From assembly GCA_944383695.1 (NCBI GenBank), contig CALWQP010000006.1, forward strand, positions 1 to 64,000: a stretch of DNA of 64,000 nt, in the 5' to 3' direction. Positions 8,852 through 16,661 of this stretch are shown piece after piece. Below the pieces are notes generated by a model, which worked only from the letters and a program-made list of their open reading frames with translations, was not told the DNA's origin and made no database searches. The translations under genes were made by a program, and so were the position numbers. The DNA is from an uncultured Mediterraneibacter sp. GTDB lineage: Bacteria; Bacillota; Clostridia; Lachnospirales; Lachnospiraceae. Position 1 is the stretch's first letter; every line of letters starts with the position of its first letter.

Positions 8852-9789
8852 TGATCAACGGAATACTGAACATTTATAAAGAAAAAGGATATACTTCCCA
8901 CGATGTAGTTGCCCGGCTGAGGGGGATCGTGGGACAGAAGAAGATCGGACACACAGGCACCCTTGATCCGGACGCGGAAGGGGTGCTTCCTGTCTGTCTG
9001 GGCAGGGCGACAAAAGTGTGTGACCTGCTCACAGATAAGGACAAGACTTACGAGGCGGTCCTGCTGCTGGGAAAGACGACGGATACCCAGGATATCACTG
9101 GAACTGTCCTTGATGAGCGGTCTGTGGAAGGTGTGACGGAAGAAGATGCCCTGGAATGTATCAGGAGCTATATCGGCGAATATGACCAGACGCCGCCCAT
9201 GTACTCTGCGCTGAAAGTAGGCGGTAAGAAACTCTATGAGCTTGCAAGAGAAGGAAAGACCGTGGAACGGAAGAGCCGCAGAGTCATTATCCATGATATC
9301 CGGATAAAGGAAATCTGCTTTCCGCGCATCCGTATGGAAGTGGAGTGTTCAAAAGGGACTTATATCCGTACTCTATGCCATGATATCGGGGTAAGTTTTG
9401 GTACAGGCGGATGCATGGAATCTCTGCTTCGGACTCGAGTGGGGAGATTTAATCTGGAAGACAGCCTCCGCCTGTCCGAAGTAGAGGAGCGGACACAGAG
9501 CGGACGTCTTTCTGAGATACTGCTCACGCTGGACGGCGTATTTTCTGACCTGGGACAGATCGTATTGAAAGACAGGTACGCGTTTCTTGGCTACAACGGG
9601 AATCCGTTTCTCAGCAAACATGTGAAAACGCAGAAGGAAGGATCTGACGCACCGCGAGATGCAGAGCGATTCCGCGTATATGATGTCCAGGGAAGATTTA
9701 TCGGGGTCTACAAGTATGAGAAGAAACTCGGGCAGTTCCGCCTGGAGAAGATGTTTCTGGACCAGGATGAGCTCAGGAGGCAGTCATGA
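8851..9789 (+). CDS. truB: tRNA pseudouridine(55) synthase TruB
   Basis: 312 residues. TruB forms pseudouridine 55 in the T-loop of tRNAs. The conserved start MINGILNIYKEKGYTSHDVV is followed by the catalytic motif GHTGTLDPDAEGVLPVCLGRATK, with the nucleophilic Asp in GTLDPDA. Further motifs are QTPPMYSALKVGGKKLYELAR and CSKGTYIRTLCHDIG. The C-terminal extension matches the PUA-like tail of Firmicute TruB. The start overlaps the nrnA stop and the stop overlaps the ribF start (ATGA), indicating coupled translation. Confidence 0.95.
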   Translation: MINGILNIYKEKGYTSHDVVARLRGIVGQKKIGHTGTLDPDAEGVLPVCLGRATKVCDLLTDKDKTYEAVLLLGKTTDTQDITGTVLDERSVEGVTEEDALECIRSYIGEYDQTPPMYSALKVGGKKLYELAREGKTVERKSRRVIIHDIRIKEICFPRIRMEVECSKGTYIRTLCHDIGVSFGTGGCMESLLRTRVGRFNLEDSLRLSEVEERTQSGRLSEILLTLDGVFSDLGQIVLKDRYAFLGYNGNPFLSKHVKTQKEGSDAPRDAERFRVYDVQGRFIGVYKYEKKLGQFRLEKMFLDQDELRRQS

Positions 9790-10676
9790 AATATATAACA
9801 GAAATCCAATCTTATCATGGAACAAAAAAGACAGCAGTCACAATGGGAAAATTCGATGGGCTGCACAGAGGGCATCAGAAACTGGTGGACAAGATCAGAG
9901 AATATGCGTCTGCTGACTGCGAGAGTGTTCTCTGTGCCTTTGATATGCACAGGGATGCGATCATGACGAACCGGGAGCGCAGGGAACGTCTGGAAGGAAA
10001 GATAGACTGGCTTATTGACTGTCCGTTTACAAATGAACTGAAGAACATGGAAGCAGAAGCGTTCATCCGGGATATCCTCTGTAGAAAGCTTAATGCCGCG
10101 CATATCGTAGCGGGCAGGGATTTTGTATTCGGGCATGGAAAGAGAGGCAGCGTGGAGATGCTGGAAGCGTTTGCCGGCGAATGCGGCTATACGCTGGATG
10201 TGATAGAAAAAGAGCGGTACCACGACATAGTTATCAGCAGCACCTATATCCGCGACGCGCTTGCCCAGGGTGATGTGGAGCTTGCTGAAAAACTTCTCGG
10301 CTATCCGTATGAACTGACCGGGATCGTGCAGCACGGACAGCAGCTTGGACGCACTCTGGGATTTCCGACTATGAATATCGAACCCGAAGTCCACAAAATC
10401 ATGCCAAGGTATGGTGTCTACGCCTGCCGGGTAAAAATTGACGGAAGGTGGTATAACGGTGTGGGAAACGCCGGAGTCAAGCCCACGGTGACAGACGAGA
10501 GGAGACGGCTTCTGGAAGTGTACGTCTATGGATATGAAGGGGATGCCTACGGAAAAGAAGTGACGGCGCAGTTCTGCGGATTTGAACGCCCGGAGGTGAA
10601 ATTCGGCTCTGTGGAAGAACTGAAAGAACAGGTCATGAGGGATATGCAGTATGGGATCGACTTTTTTACGGTCTGA
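9786..10676 (+). CDS. ribF: Bifunctional riboflavin kinase / FAD synthetase RibF
   Basis: 296 residues. The N-terminal FAD synthetase (nucleotidyltransferase) domain shows VTMGKFDGLHRGHQKLV, GRDFVFGHGKRG and ISSTYIRDALAQGD. The C-terminal riboflavin kinase domain shows GRTLGFPTMNIE and GVGNAGVKPTV. The enzyme converts riboflavin to FMN and then FAD. It is the last gene of the operon that began at rimP. No clear terminator follows. The flavins it makes would serve the several FAD enzymes in the window, although there is no regulatory link to them. Confidence 0.95.
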   Translation: MKYITEIQSYHGTKKTAVTMGKFDGLHRGHQKLVDKIREYASADCESVLCAFDMHRDAIMTNRERRERLEGKIDWLIDCPFTNELKNMEAEAFIRDILCRKLNAAHIVAGRDFVFGHGKRGSVEMLEAFAGECGYTLDVIEKERYHDIVISSTYIRDALAQGDVELAEKLLGYPYELTGIVQHGQQLGRTLGFPTMNIEPEVHKIMPRYGVYACRVKIDGRWYNGVGNAGVKPTVTDERRRLLEVYVYGYEGDAYGKEVTAQFCGFERPEVKFGSVEELKEQVMRDMQYGIDFFTV

Positions 10677-10848
10677 CAATTGAATGATTGCGTGGAAAGG
10701 AATAGACAAGCACTGAAAAGCATGATAGAGTAAATGTAGAATTTGCCTGTAAAGGAGCGCTCAGGATCATGATAAAAAATTGTTGATGCAATTATAGCGA
10801 TAAAAAAGGCAAAGAATAACAGAAAATAAGTCCAGGCATAAAAATTTC
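10677..10848. other. Intergenic stretch ribF to rpsO promoter, nothing recognised
   Basis: An A/T-rich stretch without a credible reading frame, intrinsic terminator or known riboswitch. The 302-bp gap it belongs to otherwise holds the rpsO promoter and leader. Confidence 0.6.
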
Positions 10849-10877
10849 TTTACAACCAGATTTTGCTGTGCTATACT
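10849..10877 (+). promoter_or_regulatory. rpsO promoter
   Basis: TTTACA (10849-10854) and TATACT (10872-10877) are spaced 17 bp apart, with a TGC extended -10. This is a strong housekeeping promoter, as expected for a ribosomal protein gene. Confidence 0.85.
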
Positions 10878-10883
10878 AGCTGA

Positions 10884-10971
10884 GGTTACACAATCAGCCG
10901 GCATTCGGTGATCGGATCACTCCAACCATTGCTTAATGTCAGGCGTTTTACCAGAGTATGATTTAAGGAGG
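10884..10971 (+). promoter_or_regulatory. rpsO 5' leader, probable S15 autoregulatory structure
   Basis: The leader contains GTGAT-CGG-ATCAC (a short perfect hairpin) inside a larger possible pairing of GCCGGCATT with AATGTCAGGC, and ends at the AAGGAGG RBS (10965-10971). S15 represses its own synthesis in many bacteria by binding its leader. The position and foldability fit, but the exact class cannot be assigned by eye. Confidence 0.5.
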
Positions 10972-10978
10972 AACAGAA

Positions 10979-11245
10979 ATGATCGCAAAGGACAAGAAAC
11001 AGGCAATCATCAAAGAGTATGGAAGAACAGAGGGAGACACAGGTTCTCCGGAAGTGCAGGTAGCGATCCTGACAGCAAGGATCAACGAGCTCACAGAGCA
11101 CTTTAAGGCAAACCCGAAGGACCACCATTCAAGAAGAGGACTTCTTAAGATGGTAGGTCAGAGAAGAGGACTTCTTGCATACCTTAAGAAAGTAGATATC
11201 GAGAGATATCGTTCCCTGATCGAGAGACTCGGACTCAGAAAATAA
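10979..11245 (+). CDS. rpsO: 30S ribosomal protein S15
   Basis: 88 residues, the standard S15 length. It has the typical [24 protein letters not shown] and [21 protein letters not shown], and ends with [14 protein letters not shown]15 binds 16S rRNA early in 30S assembly. The RBS AAGGAGG is 7 bp before ATG. It is transcribed alone, with its own promoter and an intrinsic terminator. Confidence 0.97.
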   Translation: MIAKDKKQAIIKEYGRTEGDTGSPEVQVAILTARINELTEHFKANPKDHHSRRGLLKMVGQRRGLLAYLKKVDIERYRSLIERLGLRK

Positions 11246-11271
11246 TCCGGGTGTCAGCAGAAGGACAGAGC

Positions 11272-11312
11272 AGGCGAGGCGGATAAGTTCCGCTTCGTCT
11301 TTTTTATTTTTT
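11272..11312 (+). terminator. Intrinsic terminator of rpsO
   Basis: AGGCGAGGCGGA pairs with TCCGCTTCGTCT (two G-U pairs) around a short loop and is followed directly by a T-rich tract (TTTTTATTTTTT). Confidence 0.9.
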
Positions 11313-11336
11313 ATCTCCCGGTCAGAAGAACATAAG

Positions 11337-11365
11337 TTGACACCACCCCACAAAGTAATTATACT
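11337..11365 (+). promoter_or_regulatory. Promoter of the SAM-hydrolase / ECF transporter cluster
   Basis: TTGACA (11337-11342) and TATACT (11360-11365) are spaced 17 bp apart. The short leader carries one hairpin (AAGGAC 11376-11381 with GTCCTT 11389-11394). No recognised riboswitch fits in the roughly 45-nt leader. Confidence 0.85.
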
Positions 11366-11417
11366 TGATGAGAGCAAGGACTTTTCGTGTCCTTAGCCAG
11401 AAAAGGAAAGGTAGACA

Positions 11418-12278
11418 ATGATGAAACCATTAATATTACAATCGGATTTCGGTACGGCTGACGGAGCAGTCAGCGCCATGTATGGAGTGGCGTACGGAGT
11501 GAACCAGGACCTGAACATTTCGGACCTGACCCATGAGATTCCCCAGTATGATATATGGGAAGCGTCCTACCGTCTTATCCAGACAGTGAGCTACTGGCCG
11601 GAAGGGTCTGTATTTGTCAGCGTGGTGGACCCGGGCGTTGGTTCTACCAGGAGGAGCATTGTTGTACGCACAAAGACCGGACAGTATATTGTGACGCCGG
11701 ACAATGGGACACTCACCCATGTAAAACGGATCATTGGGATCGACGGCGCAAGGATCATTGATGAGAGGGTGAACCGTCTGCCTGACTCAGGAGAGAGCTA
11801 TACATTCCATGGGAGGGATATCTATGCCTACACCGGGGCAAGGCTGGCGTCCGGCGTGATCTCTTTTGACGAAGTGGGACCTGAAGTGGAAAGAGACAGT
11901 GTGATCGAGCTTCCTGTTGTGGAGGCGGTCTATGACGGAGAGAAAGTCAGCGGGACCATTGACGTTCTGGATGTGCGCTTTGGAAGCCTGTGGACCAACA
12001 TCCCAAGAGAAATGTTCCTGAAACTGGGCGTCAGTCACGGCGGACGGATTGAGATCAGCATAGAGAATGAGACCCGGACTCTGTATAAAAATATTCTTGT
12101 CTATGCAAAGAGTTTTGCTGATGTGTATGTGGGAGAACCTCTTCTATATGTGAACAGTCTGGACTGCATGGCAGTGGCGATCAATCAGGGCAGCTTTGCC
12201 AGAGCGTACAATATCGGAACAGGAACAAGCTGGCGCATCACGATCCGAAAAGCGCCCCGCATCATTTACGAAGATTGA
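11418..12278 (+). CDS. SAM hydroxide adenosyltransferase (DUF62 family), paralogue 1
   Basis: 286 residues, of the S-adenosyl-L-methionine hydroxide adenosyltransferase (SAM hydrolase) family related to fluorinase and chlorinase. The family reaction is SAM plus water to adenosine plus methionine. The motifs SDFGTADGAV, VVDPGVGSTRR, TPDNGTLTHV and FHGRDIYAYTGARLASG are present. The Asp-Arg-His triad described for archaeal members is visible as D71, R78 and H131, which favours the hydrolase over a halogenase. It is first in a cluster with an ECF transporter, 13 bp before the ATPase gene. A second copy is encoded three genes later. The biological role of the family is unsettled. Confidence 0.88.
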   Translation: MMKPLILQSDFGTADGAVSAMYGVAYGVNQDLNISDLTHEIPQYDIWEASYRLIQTVSYWPEGSVFVSVVDPGVGSTRRSIVVRTKTGQYIVTPDNGTLTHVKRIIGIDGARIIDERVNRLPDSGESYTFHGRDIYAYTGARLASGVISFDEVGPEVERDSVIELPVVEAVYDGEKVSGTIDVLDVRFGSLWTNIPREMFLKLGVSHGGRIEISIENETRTLYKNILVYAKSFADVYVGEPLLYVNSLDCMAVAINQGSFARAYNIGTGTSWRITIRKAPRIIYED

Positions 12279-12291
12279 GACGAGGAATAAA

Positions 12292-14010
12292 ATGAAGCAG
12301 ACAAAAAAGAAGCCGGTCATAGAATTTAAGGATTTTCAGTTTCAGTATTTCAGTCAGGCGGAGCCTACCCTCCAGAACATTAATCTGACGATCTACGAAG
12401 GAGAAAAAGTACTGCTGGCAGGACCCAGCGGAAGCGGAAAGAGCACGCTGGGGCATTGTTTGAATGGTCTGATCCCTTTCTCCTACAAAGGGGAGATCAA
12501 GGGAAGCCTGAAGATCATGGGGCAGGAGACCAGAGATATGGATATCTTTGAGCTGTCCAAGAAGGTAGGGACCGTGCTCCAGGATTCTGATGGTCAGTTT
12601 ATCGGTCTGACAGTGGGAGAGGATGTCGCCTTTGCCCTGGAAAATGACTGTGTGGCCCAGGATGCCATGAGAGAGAATGTCCAGAAGGTAACAGACATTG
12701 TGGACATGGGGAAGCTGCTGGAATCATCACCCTTTGAACTTTCAGGAGGGCAGAAGCAAAGAGTGTCCTTTGCCGGAGTGATGGTAGATGATGTGGATAT
12801 CCTTCTGTTTGACGAGCCCCTTGCCAACCTTGACCCGGCCACGGGCAAGACGGCGATCGACCTGATAGACAGAGTGTGGCGGGAAGAGAAGAAAACAGTG
12901 GTCATCATTGAACACCGGCTGGAAGATGTTCTTTACCGGGATGTGGACCGGGTGATCGTTGTAAGTGAAGGGGGCATTGTGGCTGACATGACGCCGGACG
13001 AGCTGATGGCAGCGGACATTCTCCCGAAACTGGGAATCCGCGAGCCTCTCTATGTGACAGCTCTGAAATATGCCGGGGTGGAAGTGACTCCACAGATGAA
13101 GGCAGGCCGGCTGTACACCCTGGATATCGCACAGGTCAGGGAGGCACTCCTGTCATGGAACAAAGAACAGCCAAAGAGGCGGGTGAATCCGGCAGGACCG
13201 GAACTTCTGAAGGCTGAGGACATCAGCTTTCAGTACACGAAGAAACGGAAGATACTCCGTGACGTCAGCTTCCTGATCCGGGAAGGAGAGATGGTCAGCA
13301 TCGTGGGAACGAACGGAGCAGGAAAAAGCACGCTGGCAAAGGTGATCTGTGGTTTTGTGAAGGAAGATGAAGGGAAGCTGTATTACAGCGGACAGGACAT
13401 GTCGGACTGGACGATAAAGGAGCGCTCCGGGAAAATCGGTTTTGTCATGCAGAATCCCAATCAGATGATCTGCAAGCCCATGATCTATGACGAGGTGGCG
13501 CTGGGACTTCGGATCAGAGGTGTTCCGGAGGAAGAGATCGAGGCAAAAGTGGACAAGGCGCTTAAGATATGCGGGCTTGCCCCATTTAAGAAATGGCCTG
13601 TGTCTGCCCTTAGCTTTGGACAAAAAAAGAGGGTGACCATTGCGTCTGTCCTTGTCATGGAGCCGAAGATCCTGATCCTGGATGAGCCTACAGCGGGACA
13701 GGATTATCATCACTATACAGAAATCATGGAGTTTTTAAAGGGCCTGAACAGCCATGGCGTGACCATCATAATGATCACTCATGATATGCACCTGATGCTG
13801 GAATACACGCCCCACGCCATCGTGATCTCAGGCGGAGAGAAGATCGGAGACGCCGGCGCGGTGGACATCCTCACAGACGAAAGTATCGCAGAGAGGGCGA
13901 ACCTGAAGGTGACCTCTCTCTATGAACTTGCCGTCAGGACAGGAATGGAAGAACCGTCTTCCTTTGTGCAGAACTTTATCAATTATGAGAGGGGGACGAG
14001 GAGCGAATGA
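12292..14010 (+). CDS. ECF transporter energy-coupling ATPase, two fused ABC domains (EcfA-EcfA' type)
   Basis: 572 residues with two complete ABC ATPase domains in one chain, as in YkoD-type proteins. Domain 1 has Walker A GPSGSGKST, signature LSGGQKQR and Walker B ILLFDEPLANLD. Domain 2 has GTNGAGKST, LSFGQKKR and ILILDEPTAGQD. It powers uptake through EcfT and a substrate-binding S component, both encoded just downstream. The ATG at 12292 has GAGGA 5 bp upstream; the longer reading into the preceding gene is rejected because that segment is translated in another frame. The stop overlaps the ecfT start (ATGA). Confidence 0.92.
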   Translation: MKQTKKKPVIEFKDFQFQYFSQAEPTLQNINLTIYEGEKVLLAGPSGSGKSTLGHCLNGLIPFSYKGEIKGSLKIMGQETRDMDIFELSKKVGTVLQDSDGQFIGLTVGEDVAFALENDCVAQDAMRENVQKVTDIVDMGKLLESSPFELSGGQKQRVSFAGVMVDDVDILLFDEPLANLDPATGKTAIDLIDRVWREEKKTVVIIEHRLEDVLYRDVDRVIVVSEGGIVADMTPDELMAADILPKLGIREPLYVTALKYAGVEVTPQMKAGRLYTLDIAQVREALLSWNKEQPKRRVNPAGPELLKAEDISFQYTKKRKILRDVSFLIREGEMVSIVGTNGAGKSTLAKVICGFVKEDEGKLYYSGQDMSDWTIKERSGKIGFVMQNPNQMICKPMIYDEVALGLRIRGVPEEEIEAKVDKALKICGLAPFKKWPVSALSFGQKKRVTIASVLVMEPKILILDEPTAGQDYHHYTEIMEFLKGLNSHGVTIIMITHDMHLMLEYTPHAIVISGGEKIGDAGAVDILTDESIAERANLKVTSLYELAVRTGMEEPSSFVQNFINYERGTRSE

Positions 14011-14840
14011 AAGCGAAGCTGTTTGACTACATTGACAGAGATAATTACATCTATAACCTGTCGGGGCTCACAAAGCTGGTTGCTTTTATCTGCCTGACCT
14101 TTTCCGTGATGTTTTCCTATGACATCCGGTATATCCTCTTTGTCCTGATCCTGTCTGTCGTATTTTTCCGGATGTCCGAAATAAGATTTAGACAGATCCG
14201 GCTCATGGTGGTCTATGTAGGAATCTTTCTGTTGTTTAATTTTCTGCTGACCTTTTTGTTCAGCCCCCAGTATGGGGTCGAGATATACGGGACGACCCAT
14301 GAGATATTCCGGTTCAACAGCCGGTATATCGTAACGCTGGAACAGCTTTTGTATCAGATTACGAAGATTCTCAAATATGCTTCCGGAATCCCTCTGGGAA
14401 TGATCTTTTTGCTGACCACAAACCCCAGCGAGTTTGCGGCTTCCCTCAACAGGATCGGAGTGAGCTATAAGGCGGCGTATGCCCTTGCATTGACACTGCG
14501 TTATTTTCCGGATATGATACGGGATTACCAGGACATTTCCCTTGCGCAGCAGAGCAGGGGGCTGGACCTTTCCAGAAAAGAAAAGACAAAAACTCGTGTA
14601 AAGAACATGATGAATATTTTCGTGCCGCTGATCTTTACGACCCTGGACAGGATCGAGCTGATCAGTAATGCCATGGAGTTAAGGGGATTTGGCAAACACA
14701 AAAAGAGGACCTGGTATGCGGGCAGGCCGCTGCACAGGGGAGATTATCTGGCAATGCTGTTTTCCATTGCCGTGCTCGCCGGCTCCATCGCTGTATCTGT
14801 CTTTGTAAACGGTTCAAGATTTTATAAACCGTTTGTCTAA
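14007..14840 (+). CDS. ecfT: ECF transporter transmembrane protein EcfT
   Basis: 277-residue integral membrane protein with about five hydrophobic segments (for example LVAFICLTFSVMFSY, LVVFLLFNFLL-like stretches and a C-terminal segment near 245-265). The CbiQ/EcfT coupling region is visible around YALALTLRYFPDMIRDYQDISLAQQSRG and again at IELISNAMELRGFG; the two Ala-Arg-Gly-like motifs (QSRG, ELRG) contact the ATPases. The start overlaps the ATPase stop by 4 nt. It forms the transmembrane scaffold of the importer. Confidence 0.9.
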   Translation: MKAKLFDYIDRDNYIYNLSGLTKLVAFICLTFSVMFSYDIRYILFVLILSVVFFRMSEIRFRQIRLMVVYVGIFLLFNFLLTFLFSPQYGVEIYGTTHEIFRFNSRYIVTLEQLLYQITKILKYASGIPLGMIFLLTTNPSEFAASLNRIGVSYKAAYALALTLRYFPDMIRDYQDISLAQQSRGLDLSRKEKTKTRVKNMMNIFVPLIFTTLDRIELISNAMELRGFGKHKKRTWYAGRPLHRGDYLAMLFSIAVLAGSIAVSVFVNGSRFYKPFV

Positions 14841-14912
14841 AGAGCAGGATGCGAATATCCTCAGTGTGGGATTTCCGGCATGCGTATGATTTTATGAAGG
14901 GAGATATGATCG

Positions 14913-15758
14913 ATGAAACCGATTCTGGTATTTCAGACAGATTTTACTTATAAAGAGGGGGCAGTGAGTTCCATGTACGGCGTTGTTAAAAGCGTCGACC
15001 GTGAACTGGAGATCATGGATGGGACTCACGAACTGCCCCAATATGACACATGGAGCGCAAGTTACCGCCTCTGGCAGAGCCTCCCGTTCTGGCCGGAAGG
15101 GACCATCTATGTGTCGGTTGTTGACCCCGGCGTGGGCACAAAAAGACGCGCTTGTGTGGCAAAAACGACAGATGGGCATTATGTAGTGTCGCCCGACAAC
15201 GGTTCCCTGACTCATGTGAAACGGTTCGTTGGGATCGAGGCAGTCCGCATGATCGATGAAACTGTAAACCGCCTCAGAGGGAAAGGAACCGAGGAGGTGG
15301 CGATCTTCCACGGCCGGGACCTGTTTGGCTATACTGCGGCGCGCCTTGCCAGCGGTATCATCAGTTTTGAGGGGGTGGGACCGGAATACCCTGTTGAGGA
15401 GATTGTTGAGCATCCCATCCTGGAGCCTGTTATCGAACCGGGGAAAGTCCGGGGTGTGTTTGAGATCAATGACCCAAATTTTGGAAACCTGTGGACAAAT
15501 ATTCCTCTGAGATCATTCCGGGAGGCAGGTTTTGAGTATGGGGATATGATCCACACCGTTGTGTGCAGCCATGGGAAGCCAGTGTTTGACAAAACCGTTC
15601 TGTTCCATCAGAGCTTTGGCTTTGCAGAAAAAGGGGCTCCCATGATCTACAACAATGAGTTGATGAAGGTGGCAATGGCAGTCAGCCAAGGTAACTTCTG
15701 TGAACAGTATGACCTTGGGTACGGTCCTCAGTGGAGCGTAGAGTTCACAAAAGATTAA
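14913..15758 (+). CDS. SAM hydroxide adenosyltransferase (DUF62 family), paralogue 2
   Basis: 281 residues, clearly homologous along its length to the protein encoded at 11418-12278 but well diverged. It shares VVDPGVGTKRR, SPDNGSLTHVKR and IFHGRDLFGYTAARLASG. The putative catalytic triad is intact (D71, R78, H133), so both copies look active. The N-terminal SDFGT.DGAV motif reads TDFTYKEGAV here, a change at the substrate-binding edge that could signal a different specificity. It lies between ecfT and the S component, with GGGAG before the ATG. Two intact copies in one cluster argue for divergent roles or a heteromeric enzyme; this is inference. Confidence 0.86.
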   Translation: MKPILVFQTDFTYKEGAVSSMYGVVKSVDRELEIMDGTHELPQYDTWSASYRLWQSLPFWPEGTIYVSVVDPGVGTKRRACVAKTTDGHYVVSPDNGSLTHVKRFVGIEAVRMIDETVNRLRGKGTEEVAIFHGRDLFGYTAARLASGIISFEGVGPEYPVEEIVEHPILEPVIEPGKVRGVFEINDPNFGNLWTNIPLRSFREAGFEYGDMIHTVVCSHGKPVFDKTVLFHQSFGFAEKGAPMIYNNELMKVAMAVSQGNFCEQYDLGYGPQWSVEFTKD

Positions 15759-15793
15759 TATATATCTAACATCTAAAGGAGGAAAGGAACAAG

Positions 15794-16354
15794 ATGGAGA
15801 AAAAATTATTTGAGTTCAAAACAAAGACCATCGTTGCGACCGGACTGGGAGCAGCTTTGTTTATTGTGCTGTTTATGTATGTGAAGATCCCCACCGGGAT
15901 TCCGGAGACAGATATCAAGACCGCATACGGCATCGGCGCATTTTTCGGCGCCCTTTTCGGACCGATCGCGGGAGGTCTCATCGGCCTGATCGGACACGGC
16001 CTGTCTGACGCCATCCAGTATGGCTCTCCGTGGTGGAGCTGGGTCGTGGCAAGTGGGCTGACCTGCTTTATCACAGGTCTTGTATACCCGAAATTAAAGA
16101 TTTCAGAAGGGGAGTTTGGCAAGAAGGACATCCTTCTTTTCAATGTGTATCAGATCATCGGAAATGTGATCTCTTGGGTGCTCGTGGCTCCTGTGCTGGA
16201 CATCGCGATATATGCAGAGCCCGCAAACCTTGTATTTACGCAGGGTGTTGTCGCTGCCATCAGCAATGCAGTGTCAGCCGGCGTTATCGGAACGATCCTG
16301 CTCGCGATCTACAGCAAGACCAGGTCAAAAAAGGGGAGTCTTACGAAAGAGTAG
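15794..16354 (+). CDS. ECF transporter S component, UPF0397 family (substrate unknown)
   Basis: 186-residue membrane protein with about five or six hydrophobic segments. Typical UPF0397 features are TIVATGLGAALFIVLF, a GAFFGALFGPIAGGLIGLIGHGLSDAI block, YGSPWWSWVV, and the ending SAGVIGTILLAIYSKTRSKKGSLTKE. Members are the substrate-binding subunits of ECF importers and are often labelled riboflavin-like without proof. The RBS AAAGGAGG lies upstream of ATG. With the ATPase, EcfT and two SAM hydrolases it forms a five-gene unit. A nucleoside, methionine or SAM-related substrate is suggested by context only. Confidence 0.85.
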   Translation: MEKKLFEFKTKTIVATGLGAALFIVLFMYVKIPTGIPETDIKTAYGIGAFFGALFGPIAGGLIGLIGHGLSDAIQYGSPWWSWVVASGLTCFITGLVYPKLKISEGEFGKKDILLFNVYQIIGNVISWVLVAPVLDIAIYAEPANLVFTQGVVAAISNAVSAGVIGTILLAIYSKTRSKKGSLTKE

Positions 16355-16375
16355 TCAGATCTTCCTGCAAATAAG

Positions 16376-16431
16376 ATGTGAGACCCGCCGGGCGGAGCCA
16401 GCAATCGTGCTCTGCCCGGCGGGTCTCACAT
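16376..16431 (+). terminator. Very strong 22-bp hairpin after the ECF cluster
   Basis: Arms 16376-16397 and 16410-16431 (ATGTGAGACCCGCC... and ...GGCGGGTCTCACAT) pair over 22 bp with a single G-U and a 12-nt loop. Only three T residues follow, so it is a poor textbook terminator. It may stabilise the 3' end or terminate with help from factors. Confidence 0.6.
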
Positions 16432-16435
16432 TTGG

Positions 16436-16495
16436 CTCCTGCGGTGAGGCAAAAAGCCGGCTGGCAGTACGAAAAGCAAAGGAAGCCGGCAGGAG
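16436..16495 (+). repeat. Second nested inverted repeat between the ECF cluster and pnp
   Basis: CTCCTGC (16436-16442) and GCCGGCT (16456-16462) are complementary to two adjoining halves of the right arm AGCCGGCAGGAG (16484-16495). The left arm is split by about 13 nt. Together with the preceding hairpin, most of the stretch between the S-component gene and the pnp promoter is foldable. No gene is visible here. Confidence 0.65.
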
Positions 16496-16502
16496 AAAGT
16501 AT

Positions 16503-16531
16503 TTGCCTATCTTTCCGTGATATGATATAAT
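16503..16531 (+). promoter_or_regulatory. pnp promoter
   Basis: TTGCCT (16503-16508) and TATAAT (16526-16531) are spaced 17 bp apart. Confidence 0.8.
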
Positions 16532-16543
16532 ATATCAGATTAA

Positions 16544-16626
16544 GAGCAGGCATATGTAACCGAGACCACTGAAAAGTGTATTAGGGACGACATAGTATAT
16601 TTTTCAGTAGTTTCGGAGACGCCTGC
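16544..16626 (+). promoter_or_regulatory. pnp 5' leader hairpin, possible autoregulatory element
   Basis: A 16-nt arm at 16560-16575 (CCGAGACCACTGAAAA) pairs with 16601-16616 (TTTTCAGTAGTTTCGG) with one G-U and one mismatch. An outer GCAGGC/GCCTGC stem (16546-16551 with 16621-16626) closes it. In E. coli, PNPase represses its own mRNA through a long leader stem cut by RNase III. The position here is analogous, but the mechanism is inferred. Confidence 0.65.
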
Positions 16627-16661
16627 CCGCATGAAAAATTCACGATAAAAAGGAGAATACC

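Noticed and set aside
9708-10709. 333-codon minus-strand frame opposite ribF
   Set aside because: Shadow of ribF; no recognisable protein, RBS or promoter.
11366-11417. SAM riboswitch upstream of the SAM-hydrolase cluster
   Set aside because: The leader is only about 45-50 nt with a single small hairpin, too short for known SAM riboswitch classes.
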